A stretch of DNA of 64,000 bases from Callaeas wilsoni. Its lineage: Eukaryota; Chordata; Aves; Passeriformes; Callaeidae. Shown here piece by piece: positions 1 to 12,000 of this stretch. The translations under genes and the position numbers were made by a program. The notes under the pieces are model-generated. The model did not search any database and was not told the DNA's origin. It was given only the letters and a program-made list of their open reading frames with translations. Location: NCBI GenBank assembly GCA_013398955.1, contig VWPU01009730.1, forward strand, positions 27,058 to 91,057, given 5' to 3'. Position 1 is the first letter of the stretch; each line of letters starts with the position of its first letter.

Positions 1-114
1 CTGTGAGCCTCCTGCACTGCCCAAGGTGCGCCCTGTGAAGGCCTTTTAATAAATCCCTGCCCTTTATCCTTTCACTCTGCCCAGCCTCTGCTCCAGGGCA
101 GCCTCTCCAAGGCA
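1..114 (+). mobile_element. Possible 3' end (R/U5) of an LTR
   Basis: Seen: AATAAATCCCTGCCCTTTATCC near position 48, then CCTTTCACTCTGCCCAGCC and a run ending AAGGCA at 114. This resembles the R/U5 end of songbird endogenous-retrovirus LTRs, which carry AATAAA before a pyrimidine-rich U5. The element starts before the window, so its other end and its target-site duplication cannot be checked. An ordinary gene 3' end is the alternative. Confidence 0.4.
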
Positions 115-1464
115 TCCCTCTTCCTCCCCTCCCACGGTGGCTGCGTGGAGAGGTACCTGCAATCCTGGTGCCCCAGCCCTCACGTCCCTTATTTCAGCAG
201 GATGAAGGAAAGGATTGGTCTGGTTTTGCAACCTACACTGCTCACCATTTAAACTGTTCTACAGGTCCCAGGATGCCCTTTGCAAGGGAATTGATCCCAG
301 GTGGCAGTGAAGCATCACCTTGCCATCAGCTCTATGAAGGAAGGCATTTTCTGTTTTAGTTGGTTTTTTCTCTGGGATTTTTTTTTTTTTAGTTGATTTT
401 CTTTCCTCATCTTTCATTCCCTTCCGCTACGAGTACATCTTTTTTGCTTACACTGCTCCTTACACACACTGCTTGTTCCAAAAGAATTGGAGCATTTCTG
501 GCACTGAGAAATCAAACCTTTCCCCTGGCCATCACCAGAAACAGCTTTCAGTGCCAGCCCCCACTGGAATTTGCTGCCAAAGCAGAACGAAAAAGGACTT
601 AAGAGTAAAAGCAGGCGGAGCCGGGGGGGCCAAAGGACACATCCAGAGGGTTCCAGGTCTCTTCCTGGCAGGTGAGAATTGAAGGTTATGGTTAAGGTTT
701 TCCTGGTATCAACTTAATTCTCCCCTGCTGCAAGCGAAGTTTAATTTTCTCCCTCTGTGAGGCTTGTCATTACTTATCCCCTAGATCATGATTCCCCGGT
801 TCTTTTCCCGTTCTTGGCTTTTGAAATGCAGGCTGCAAGGCTGGATACATTCTGCCAGCCTTCACCAAGTAGCACAGAGCAGTCATATCTCTCCCCCGAC
901 CCCACAACTTGCTCCTGACACTCCTATTAATGCTTCCAGGAAGAAGATTTCTGTTTAAAGGCACATCACTGACTCGCTTATCTGTGATTCACTCTGAAGC
1001 CAAACCCTTCCCTGCAGTACTGCTTGCCTAGGCAGCTGTTTCTCATTTTTTTAATCAGATGTTTCCTCCCTAAAGGTAGCATTTGTCATGAATTTCATCT
1101 TATTGATTTCTAGCCATTCCTGCTGTATAGATAATATTGAACTCAAATGCTTCTCTGCAGACTGCTGGTAAACTCACACCTCACAGCATCTTCCTGAGGC
1201 TTTGCAAGGGATTATTTCCTGTACGAACTGAGGTATTCATGCAGCAGAACTGAGCTCAGTGCAGGGAATTCGCAGAACTAGGGGAAGTTTGGGGTTTTTT
1301 AATTAAAAAAAAAATTTAAAAATCACTCTTTGACAGTAAGCCAAGGGCAACTGTTCTCTGAGAAACGTTCTTCCAATAAATACGTGTGATCCCACTTGCT
1401 AAGCAAATTCAGTTTATGCTGATTTTACAGTGGTGTCCTCAAGGATAACAACAACTGCAGGGGC
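115..1464. other. Non-coding stretch, no gene recognised
   Basis: Short open frames here have no family resemblance and no splice partners. Poly-T and poly-A runs occur near 379-390 and 1294-1320. Nothing else was identified. Confidence 0.6.
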
Positions 1465-2242
1465 ACCGACTGCCCCTTCCCTCACTCACCCAGCAGCCAT
1501 GCAGCTCAGGGGGAAGAAGCCCTTTGGATGACCCCCACTCCCAGGAGAGAGGCTCAAAGGACTTCCTTGTCCCACCCAAACTGCCCCTTCCCTCACGCAC
1601 CCAGCAGCCATGCAGCTCAGGGGGAAGAAGCCCTTTGGATGACCCCCACTCCCAGGAGAGAGGCTCAAAGGACTTCCTTGTCCCACCCAAACTGCCCCTT
1701 CCCTCACGCACCCAGCAGCCATGCAGCTCAGGGGGAAGAAGCCCTTTGGATGACCCCCACTCCCAGGAGAGAGGCTCAAAGGACTTCCTTGTCCCACCCA
1801 AACTGCCCCTTCCCTCACGCACCCAGCAGCCATGCAGCCTAGAGGGAAGAACCCCTTTGGATGATCTCCATTCCCAATAGGCTCAAAGTGCTTCCTTGTC
1901 CCACCCAAACTGCCCCTTCCCTCACTCACCCAGCAGCCATGCAGCTCAGAGGGAAGAATCCCTTTGGATGACCCCCTCTCCCAGGAGAGAGGCTCAAAGG
2001 ACTTCCTTGTCCCACCCAAACTGCCCCTTCCCTCACCCACCCAGCAGCCATGCAGCTCAGAGGGAAGGATCCCTTTGGATGATCCCACTCCCAGGAGAGA
2101 GGCTCAAAGTGCTTCCTCGTCCCACCCAAACTGCCCCTTCCCTCACCCACCCAGCAGCCATGCAGCCCAGGGGGAAGAATCCCTTTGGATGATCCCCACT
2201 CCCAGGAGAGAGGCTCAAAGTGCTTCCTTGTCCCACCCAAAC
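1465..2242. repeat. 111-bp minisatellite, about 7 copies
   Basis: CAGCAGCCATGCAGC recurs at 1491, 1602, 1713, 1824, 1931, 2042 and 2152, mostly 111 bp apart with one 107-bp and one 110-bp spacing. The first three units are nearly identical and later ones diverge. The 37-codon period keeps several frames open on both strands, which is why long meaningless ORFs appear. A CR1 fragment begins about 130 bp after the array. Confidence 0.93.
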
Positions 2243-2372
2243 GCTAACAGCTTGTCACCTCCAACCTGGCGTTTCAAAGCCTCTGGAATCCCGATGGCGC
2301 AGACCTTCCCACGCCCAAGCCAAACCGCCGCCTTCCAACCCAGACAAAAAACCCTGGGATTTAATTTTATTT

Positions 2373-2640
2373 CATAAATCACAGCCTGGTTTGGGTTGGA
2401 AGGGAGCTGAAAGATCGTCCAGTTCCAGCTCACGGCAAGGACAATTTCCACTGTCCCAGGATGCTCCAAGCCATGTCCAACTCGGACATCCAAGCCATGC
2501 CTGGCCTTGGACACTTCCAGGCATCCAGGAGCAGCCACAGCAGCTCTGGGAATTCCATCCCAGCCCCTCCCCACCCTCCCAGGGAAGAATTTCTTCCTAA
2601 CATGCAATCCAAAGGTACTTTCTCTCAGTTCGAAGCCCTC
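2373..2640 (-). mobile_element. CR1 LINE 3' fragment (antisense)
   Basis: It starts CATAAATCACAGCCTGG then TTTGGGTTGGAAGGGAGC, and runs through CCAGGCATCCAGGAGCAGCC to GGGAAGAATTTCTTCCTAAC. This is the usual CR1 3' region read backwards. It is non-coding and 5' truncated. Confidence 0.85.
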
Positions 2641-3179
2641 TGACGGCAGCCCAGCAGACACATCTCCGCCGACGCAGGGCAGGACAGCTCAGACAGAGCC
2701 AGCAGCGCTCTGCAGTATGCTCACTGCTGCCTTGGAGCAGCAGATGACACCAGTGCCCCATTCAGAGGATGTCAGACTGTGCTGGCACACCGTCACGATG
2801 TGTTGTTACATGGTAATTTTCCCCTCGGCCCAAATATGCCCAGCTCAGATTCTGGCCAGCCACTGCAAGGTAATCCCAGGCAGGAAAAAAAATAAAAAAA
2901 TCCCAAATTCGTTCCCTGTTGAGTCTGTGTACAACATAAATCTGTCTTTTTTTTTTCCCCCTTGTATTTCAGCTTTTTGCCTGGCTGCAAGGAGACAGAG
3001 GTTTAAGAGGAATACATTAAAAAATGCTTTCTTCACACCAACTGCAAATTCACCTGTCTCCTCAGCGCTGAAACATTTTCCTTCAAAAGTTTGCATCCTT
3101 TGACATCTTTGCAGTCCCTCCATGTTCCTGCTGCTGTTTCTCAGCAATAGATAAGAAAACTTCAAAACCTTGCTCTGCA

Positions 3180-3975
3180 ATAATGAGATTCAAAAGAAAA
3201 GATTTTTTTTCCAATCTTTCTGCATAAAAAGGCCTGAATCGGAGCCCAGCAGTGCACAAATATTACTCATGTCATTGACACTAAGAAAAGGGGAGCTGTG
3301 AATAAAAAATGTTAAAAATGAACACAAGGAGCATTGTTTGCATATCAGAAAAATTAATCTACATAGAGAAGTGTAAGAGCCTGCAATTCAGAAAGCAAAG
3401 AATTAGGACAGCCCAGCTGAGAATAATTTTCTAGCCAGTTAATTTAATTGCATAAATCATTCCTTTGTTAGCAATAAAGAGATATAATTAAAATGAGATT
3501 GCTTCTCATTTCTATTCTCTGGAAACTAAAGGAATTGATTTTGGGGAAAGCATTCTTCCAAATACCAGATCGGCAAATTACATTTACCTTTTTAGAAAGG
3601 CTAAATTATTTTGCGCTAATATCATGGAGGGTTTAATTAATTATAGATCTGCCATATGATCTTAAAGAAATAATTTACTCAATGCCCACAGAACAGAAGT
3701 TTGTAAGTGCGTGTATCCCTCTGATAGATGGTGTGCAGATTTTTACAAACAGGTCACAAGTTGAACAGGTGGCTGTCAGGAGAAATAGGAGGAAATATAA
3801 TAAATGTTTAAAGATAGGGGATGGTTTGTTAAGAGATATTAAAGCACTGCTTGCTATTTATTGGCACATGCCTGGGTTACTGGCCTGTGAACCCCTCCGA
3901 ATTGGGTTTCTTTTAAATATTGTAATGATGGTTGTTTTCTATTCACAAATCTTCAGGGCTCAATAAGCAGTAACA
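3180..3975. other. AT-rich island with many TAATTA-type sites, no gene
   Basis: The base composition falls clearly here compared with the GC-richer flanks. Motifs such as TTAATTTAATTGC (about 3439), ATATAATTAAAATG (about 3482) and TTTAATTAATTATAG (about 3632) recur. There is no plausible exon. The texture resembles a conserved non-coding or homeodomain-bound element, which is inference only. Confidence 0.35.
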
Positions 3976-4099
3976 GGTTAATAACAGAACAACAGTCAGA
4001 GAGAGAAAAAAAAATACAAAAAAAAAATACATGAAGCCCACCAATTAAACAGAATATTGCTTTTGCTGAATATTGCAGGGGTTGGCCACAGCCAGGCCC

Positions 4100-4328
4100 T
4101 TAACAAACACATCACACAGAAGAAATTCTTCCCTGTGAGGGTGGGCAGGCCCTGGCACAGGTTGCCCACAGAAGCTGTGGCTGCCCCTGGATCCCTGGTA
4201 GTGCCCAAGGCCAGGCTGGACATGGTTTTTGGAGCAGCCTGGGGTGGTGGAAGGTGTCCTTGCCCACAGCAGGAACAAGATAAGCTGTTAGGGCCCTTCC
4301 AACCCAAGCCATTCCCTGATTCTGTGGC
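4100..4328 (+). mobile_element. CR1 LINE 3' fragment (sense)
   Basis: GAAGAAATTCTTCCCTGTGA, GTTGCCCACAGAAGCTGTGG and CCATTCCCTGATTCTGTGG mark a sense-oriented CR1 3' end closing in the ATTCTGTG-type terminal motif. Confidence 0.85.
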
Positions 4329-4329
4329 A

Positions 4330-5762
4330 ATATACTCAGCATCCTTTGGGATGCCTTCTCTTACCACCCTCACTTTGTAACTACTCACCATGCAGGGGAC
4401 CCCAGAAATGGGGAAAATTCCGCCCCTTCCATCCCATTTCCACCCCCAAGGGCAGCCCCTCTTGCAAAGCCTGCTCTGCCCTTCCTGCCAGGGGCTGGGC
4501 CAGAGGCAGGGATGGAGCAAAGGGTGGTGCTGCCGTGGGCAGAGGGCAGGGAACAGAACCCATTTCCTCTCTGTTGGGCCAGGATGGGGTGTCTCACGTC
4601 CACTCTCTCCACTTCTCAGAACAGACACTCCTTTCTACATATTTGAGAGCAGTAGCCATCTCACAAACATTTCACGCTGCCCACTGTCTCAATTGTCCTT
4701 TTTGCCAGGCAAAAGCTGCCACCCTTCCACCTTCCTCCACAAGAAACCTCCCCTGCCACCAAAGATTCCCATTCCCCAGACCTGGGGCTTTTCAGCGGGC
4801 AGAACACCAGGTGCAAATTTAAGTCAGGCTCAAATTTAAGTCAGGCTACTTTGTGAACTCCCCAAACAGTCCCAGAAAGCCTTCCACAGATCTCAGGCAG
4901 AGGCTGCCCAGGATCAGCACACCTGGTGAGCCTTTCCTACACACAAAAGCTGCCCCTGCCTCATAAGCTCTTCCTTTTCTGTGGGCTTTGGAACAGAACG
5001 GGAACAGCCTTGTCTCAGGAATATCATTCCCCATGGAGACCACTGTGGTGGAGTGACAGCCCACCCGTCAGTAGGGACTGTGCTGTGGAGGAGACAGGTG
5101 CGTCAAGAACGAGGGCTTTGCATGCAAGAGTTAAACAGCAGATAGATTAGATCTCATCATCTGAGTTTTCCAGGAAAAGTATTGTGTTGCTATGGAAACC
5201 CCAACATAACCTGGGTTTTCCCTCCTTTTGTTTGTTCATTTTCTACAAACACTGGCCTCTCCCAGTCCTCTCCAGTTGGACTTGCAGCTTGCAAAAACAG
5301 TGATTTTTTTTTCCCCTCTAATGCCCCTTTCTCTTTGCAAGTACATTTTTCAGTGATTGCCTTGCACAGGATCGCTGGCCCAGCCCCCAGACCCTCCCTT
5401 TGCAGTAAGGACTGTTTGATGTGCTACCCATTACAAACTCAGCTCCTGAACACCTTGCTCTCTTTCTTCTTGGGGAAAAAGGGACAAAAGCCTCAGGGGA
5501 ATAAAACTTTTCAGTGTAAAACCACATCTACAACCTCCCTTCTCCCAGAATCAACAACATGCACCTCTAGAGATTATTTTAGTACCTGTAAGGACCTGTC
5601 TCGCTCCAGACATTGCAGTACCAAGCGAGACCCAACCCAAAAAGCAGCACTGCAGGCCAAAGACACACACACAGCCCTGCAAGGGGCCCTTGGCACCACA
5701 AAAACAGGAGTGACACAAGGGCATGAAGAACGAGAGGAACAAACCTGACCCAAAACCCATCA
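4330..5762. other. Non-coding stretch, no gene recognised
   Basis: The only structure noticed is a 17-bp exact tandem duplication at about 4814-4847 (CAAATTTAAGTCAGGCT twice). No splice-linked coding exons were found on either strand. Confidence 0.5.
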
Positions 5763-5910
5763 AGTCATAGAAATCAGAGTAGTTTGGGTTGGGAGGGACA
5801 CTAGAGCTCATCTCATCCTAACCCCCCTGTCCCAGCACGGACACATCCCACTAGACCAGGCTGGTCCAACCTCTGGTGACCCTTCTCTGGGCATCCTGTT
5901 GCAGTCATGG
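5763..5910 (-). mobile_element. CR1 LINE 3' fragment (antisense)
   Basis: CATAGAAATCAGAGTAGTTT followed by GGGTTGGGAGGGACACTAGA and CCACTAGACCAGGCTGGTCC: a short, diverged reverse-oriented CR1 end. Confidence 0.7.
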
Positions 5911-8400
5911 ACACACAAAGAACAAACTTGGTCTCTCCCTGACAAGGTATCACTGCAGTTTTTCAAAGCTGCCACTGGATTTTGCCACTCTGGAGTCACC
6001 TCACTATTGGAGGCAGTAGATTGAAGTACCCCAACCTTTCTGGGTTGAAGAAACAGCAATGTGCTGCAGCAGTGCTGGTACATACCCCCCACACGCTGTC
6101 TTGCATCTGCTGACATCAAGCCCGCCAAAACCCATGTTCTGCAAGCATTTTAATGAAAATGGTAGCACTAAACTATACCACAAATTAAGAGAGCCCCTTG
6201 GCAGCCAGAGAAGTGAGACCAACTCGATGAGAAATGCTGAGGACTTTATCTTGTCACAGTTTCCCCATTTACAGCACCTCAAGAAACAGCATTCCCTTGT
6301 TAGCTTCGGAAAAAGGAATTCTGCAGGCAGCAAGGATTTGGATGTTCAGCTCCAAGTTTTGTTTGGTTTTATTCCCAGGTATCTCTAGCCATTTATTTTA
6401 CTGTATTGTAACAAGGATTGCCTTTAACGAGTCTGATGGAAACATCAAGAGAATCTTTCCAAAACGTGCTCTAGATGCAAGAGACTTCAACACACAGGAG
6501 CATTTATCTGCCAGATTCCTTTATCCTGCACCTCATGATTTACACACACTCGAGCTGCTCACGCTCCCTCCTATTCCCCTGCACAAATAACAGAGAATAG
6601 ACTCCCAAGTGCAGGCTCCATCTCCTTCCTCCAGAGCAGCATCAAGGGTCCTATCCTCAGATGGAAACATCTGTCAATAAGTTTTAACTTGTAGCTTACC
6701 TGGTCCTGGCTACTCCTAGAACATGTGACTGTCAAGCTGCAGAGCTGTTATCCTGAAGCTGAAGATTCAGCAGGTTTTCCTTTGGCTTCCTCAGCAGAGC
6801 TGTGGCAGAATTGGAAGGTGAATCCACGGCCACTCTCCGTACCAACATCCCCACCAAGTGGCCGGAGCACCAGCTCCTCTTCCAGCTCATCGCTCGGCAG
6901 CAGGGTCCAGGTGAAAACACAAACCTGGCTCACCCACTCTCACCCAAAACATCAAGGAAATCTGACTTTTGAGACAGAGCTCTGAAGATCTTTCCAGCCA
7001 CGCTCTGGAGTGAAGGCAAAAGAGGAGTGATAAAGAGGTTTCCTTCCTTCCCTTTATGCTGGGAAAAAGGTATCCCACAGCCTCTTAAAGTTCTGTTTGT
7101 GTTCACATGCTGTGCCAAGCCATAATCCACTCATTTCCCACCTTAGCCACTATGATTTTTTTCTGCTTGCAGAACGTAAAAAACTTGCTTACAGATTATT
7201 GTTAGCAGCTCCAGACATTCACAACAAGCGTGGCCAGCCCGAGCAGTGCTGCAAGCTTTATGTCATATATGAAATAACTGAAGTACATGCAAAAAAAATT
7301 TAAAGTACACCTTTAAACAGTAGTTAAGGCAGAAAGACTAACAAACAAAAAAAAGAACAAAACAAAACAAACAAAAACCCCCCAAAAATAAGAAAATTTT
7401 GACTAACACTGCCCTCTTGAGGGAAAGGGAGCTGTACTGCCTCAGCAAAGCCCTTCTCCCTTCCCTGCTCTTCAGGCCACATTAAACTCCCCCCACTGCC
7501 TTGCCATATGGTCCAAGGTGGGTAGAAGTTTTTGAAAAGCAGCAGCAGACTCGCACCTAGGAATCAATTACCTCTGGATAAAATATACCCGGGTTATGTT
7601 TTATTCATAAGTATTTTAGATACAAATAGGCAACTGTGAAAGCACAAGCACCTATTGGAAATACAAAAACCTGACCCTGGAAATCAGAGTTTTTCTTTCT
7701 TCATGAATTGCAGCCTTTTATTTTACCCAACAGCTGGTGTGGCAAAATCCCTGAGAGCAGGAACCAGAATCCAACTTTTTCTTTGTCCTGCAAATTCCTC
7801 GTCACTGGGACACACAAGCATCATCTCTCCAGCCTAAGAACCTTGATCTGCTGCTTGGAATAATCCCTTGCAGTATCTATTGGAAGTTTTTGGGAATCCT
7901 CCTTCCCCAGATTGCTGCTGCAATATCCAGGTTGTGGAGTGCAGCCTCCAACCAGTTTTTACAAGGAAGGAGAGAACTACTGCAATATTTCAAAGTGCAG
8001 TGGTGGCACTTGGGGACAGGGCTGAGTGGTGGAGTGGGCAGTGCTGGGTCCCTTAGAGGACTCTTCCAACCTAAAAAATTCTGTTACAGTGTTTAAAAAA
8101 AAAAAAAAAGCTTAAAGCAAAACTTTAGAAGGGTCTGATGCCTCCAGCTGTAGAAGGAACAATCACCTGCTGTTCCTGAGTTGCTAGCACCTCTAACTAG
8201 CAAGAGATGAAGGATTAAAATCTTAAACATGGCTTGAATTATCCTCCTCTCATCATAAAAGACTGCTCATAGCACACATTCCTACATATGTACAAAGCAA
8301 ACTTTTTCAACTGAAGTGTTAGGCCAAGTCAGGGGAGTGGAGAGGGAAAGACCCAAGAGAAAAAGGGTTAAATATCCTTATATCAACTAGTGTAAAAATG
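5911..8400. other. Non-coding stretch between the CR1 piece and the NUF2 3' UTR
   Basis: No gene was recognised. An A-rich simple repeat (AACAAA-type) occurs at about 7340-7390 and a poly-A run at 8096-8109. The 7980-8093 stretch may be an old CR1 end (CTCTTCCAACCTAAAAAATT). Confidence 0.5.
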
Positions 8401-8405
8401 AACAT

Positions 8406-8411
8406 TTTATT
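8406..8411 (-). terminator. Candidate poly(A) signal of NUF2
   Basis: AATAAA on the minus strand, about 680 nt past the NUF2 stop codon. I found no AATAAA or ATTAAA on this strand closer to the stop. The 3' UTR is therefore inferred to run from 9087 to about 8390. Confidence 0.5.
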
Positions 8412-9087
8412 TTTCCAAATAATTAAAACCACTGTGGCACACGGGGTGCCATCACAAATTAAGGTACAAGACATCCATCTATAGTTTTTAAGAGCATCCT
8501 AACACCAACTGATGAACACAGGTGAGGGTTCAATACCCCACAAAGCAGACACAACGAGTTCAAGCACAGGGAGGGAGCGTACTGTGAACTAAAATCATAT
8601 TAAAATGATACTTCAGAGTGTTTACAGTTACAAATATTTATGATGAGAGTAACTTGGCATTCAGATGGATGCTACTGCTCTGTCAGGACTTCACCTTAAT
8701 TGAGTTATGGTGGTTGGAGTATCTATCACCTGTTACTGACTTATCTTGAATATTCAAGCCACACCAAGGTGTTCCCAGATCAAAGTTTGCAGAACAGCTT
8801 CTACAAATGCACGGTTCTGTCTAAAACGTTGAGCAGTTTGGTGTTAGCAAGACTTGCAATATTACCACTAAAACCAGGTGCTGACTGAAGCAATAGAAAG
8901 TGTTTTCTCATCCATATCAGCAAGCTCGTGACATCAGGATCAGCCTGGAAAGCTAAACGAGTTCTGACATGGTTTTTCAGAAATCTGGATTTGCCTGGAA
9001 TTATTATCCCTCCCATGCAAAGCAGAAGGTCTCGAGTTCAGGTATGAGCACGAACAGAATGAAAGTGGAATACAAGTGCAGACAGGC

Positions 9088-12000
9088 CTAAGAACTGCTC
9101 CCAGAAGATTGAATGCTGAACAGCCCTCTCCTTATTTCATCAACTTTTTCTGCTCTTGAGGCTGCATAACTCCTTACTGCCTTAAGGAGAGAATCGTGAC
9201 ACTTGTCCAATACAGCCTTCAAAATTAGGTGTATTTCCTGCAAAGACAAAGAAGGAAAAAAAAAATCCCATCAGCAAAGTTAAATCTTTATCAAGTACGA
9301 ATATTAAGCGAGTGTTAATTCTGGTGGAATCAAACGATTCCAGTGGTTCTGATCCATGGCTTAAGAAGCAGCATTCACAAAACACAGGGGAGGCTGTTTA
9401 GAGGATCACTGCACTGTCCACACAACAGGAATGGAAGAAGATTCCTTTTGAGGGCAAGGGGGAAGGTAAAAAAAACCCCTCACCTTGGCTTTCCTTGCTT
9501 TTTCTTCAGCATCCTCCCTCAGCTGCTCAATTTCTCCCTTCTTCTGTTTGATTTCCTTGCGAATGGCCATCACTTTGTCATACACAGCGCCCCTCTTCTC
9601 CTGGACTTTGTTAAAATGTCTAAAGGCGAGAGAAAAAAAAGTTAGTACTGAGCCTTTTGACTAATTCCAGATTAAACTGAAGCCCACCATGAGCAAAGCT
9701 TGCATTTTACGAGCATAAAACCAGCAGCTGCCAGAAGCAATGTTAAATAGAATTTACTTTCTCAGAAATTAATGCAATTTTTAAACTGGAACAACTCAGG
9801 TAGAAGAAGTGAAACTCATAGTTAGCAGGAGCCCATGTACACCTTCCTACCTCAAGGGAACAGTCAGGACACATTCTCTTATTCACCAGCAAAAACTCTT
9901 GTCTTCAACCAAGGTTACCTCCCTTCCCCTCTTGCTTATCAAAACATCTAATTTTATCACTCAAGGGAAATACCTGATGCATTAAAAACAAATTGGCAGC
10001 AACTCTTGACAAAAAGGAGCATTAGATTATATTGTTTTCAAGCCTTAATTAAAAGCTGCTTTTCACAGAATCATTTAAGTTGGAAAAGACCTCTGAGATC
10101 AAGTCCAACCTATGGCTGAACACCACCTTGTCACTTTGACCACGGCACTTGGTCTTTCCTTAAACACCTGCAGGGGCAGTGACTCCACACCACCCTGGGC
10201 AGCGCATTCCAAGGTCTAATCACCCCTTCTTCAATCCCAATGTCCAACCTATTTCCTCCCAAATAACCTCCTTTAGCTGGTAGAACACACTCAGTGCCAT
10301 TCTGCACACCACACAAACCTCGAGCACAACTAAATCTTACTTGACTCTCTCAGCCATGTGGAAGAAGCTCCCTTCCATCACAGCTGATCCACTCAGCCAA
10401 TCATTTCCCATATTCCCTTTCCCATCTGTGTACAAGAAAATGGTTTTAAAATAAATTTTCTCCCTAACAGTTCAGCACTAACCTCACAGAGAAGCCAGGA
10501 TCTTAGTGGGATGCAGTTTGGTGCAAGCACGGCCCTGCAAGCTGCCTTCAGCATATGGGAGGAAGGAAAAGGGGCTGAGAGGCTTTGATCAAATGACACT
10601 TTTCCTTTTGTTTTAGAAGCATCATGTCAGGATAATGCTCCTCCGAGATGCGAGCCCCATTTCCCCATGGGTCTTGAACATCTTTGATAATGAGCAAAAG
10701 TGGCAAGGGAAATTATGAAAAATTCATGAAAGGCAAATGGGGCTTTGTTGAAGTCTGATAAGTTGGAAAATTATCCCAATGTGACATTCTCTTTAAGAAG
10801 ATAAAAGAATCAAGAATAAGCATTATAAATTAAATTAGTGCTCCAATAAAAGAATTGCTGTCAAGTCACATTGCAATTATTGATTTGAGACCCCAACTCC
10901 CTGCCTGCAGCATTACTGGTCTTCACACAGAGCTGTCCCACACTGCTCATTTTCCCCAAACTGCTAAGCTGGGTGTTTGTAGCAGACACGAACTTTGGCA
11001 GCACATAACAAAGACATAAAGCAGCATCAGGCAGAAACATCAACCCCTCCATACTCAAGCACAGTGCACTTGTGCTGCTCAACATCTTCATGCATCTTTT
11101 TAATCTGTATCTCAGCCGTAGAAAGCTTCTCATGCTTTGCAGTGACCGCTCTCTTTAAGGACATTTCATCGGTCTTGGCCTTTTTCAGCTCTACCTGAGC
11201 ACTCTCAAGCTGGTCCTCCAGATTTCTGGCCTAGAGTACAGAAGTATAGAAATAAATTAAATAGAAATCAATTAAAGGGGGGAGGGGGGAAAAAAAAAGA
11301 CAGCATACCCTGTAAATGTACTAAGATTAGAACTAGCTGGCTGCTTTTTGAGATCTGATTGCCAACTCATTCTCCCAGTTCACTAGTCTTTATCTGATTA
11401 TAAATACATCCAAATGTTCAAGACCTCATCCCTTGGGGTGGCTTTCAGAAGTGACTGTGACTTCTGCTGTGGCTTTTTGCCAAGGGTAATTTGAACACAT
11501 GCTATACAAATACCCAAAAAAACCCTACACCATTTTTCAAATGCTCCTAACAACTGCATTCTCTCAAAACCCAGAAGCAAATAGCAAGGTACTGTATTGT
11601 GACAAACATTTCATCAGAGAATGTCTGGCTGAGTAACATTAATAAAGTTAAAGGCACTTAAGATGTGACTTTTCCTGAAGTAACAATTTTTTGTCCTTAC
11701 TTTCCACTCTCAAGGCAGAAGAAACTCGATTTCACTTTTCTTTTCCCATCATTTCCTACCAACAACCCCAAGACAGTTCCAACTATTTTAGGTCAGGTTT
11801 CTATGGCAACAAAGGCTGTGACTATTCAAAGTGGTCAATAGCTAGTGCATAGTACATTAGCTAGTGCCACCCAGCAAAGCAGCAGCAACGTTTCACTGAC
11901 ATTTCTAAGAAAGAATTTGCAAACTTCAAAATGTCATTCTTTACAGGGAAGAGGAGAGAGGGGAACATTGCTCAGACACCAAATTCTCCCTAACAGGATG

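Noticed and set aside
1439..2377. Several 100-200-residue repeat proteins on both strands
   Set aside because: They are translations of the 111-bp minisatellite, open only because the period is a multiple of three. There is no start context, splice partner or family match.
4057..4839. Overlapping 100-200-residue frames
   Set aside because: They cover a CR1 fragment and non-coding flank with no domain or splice support.
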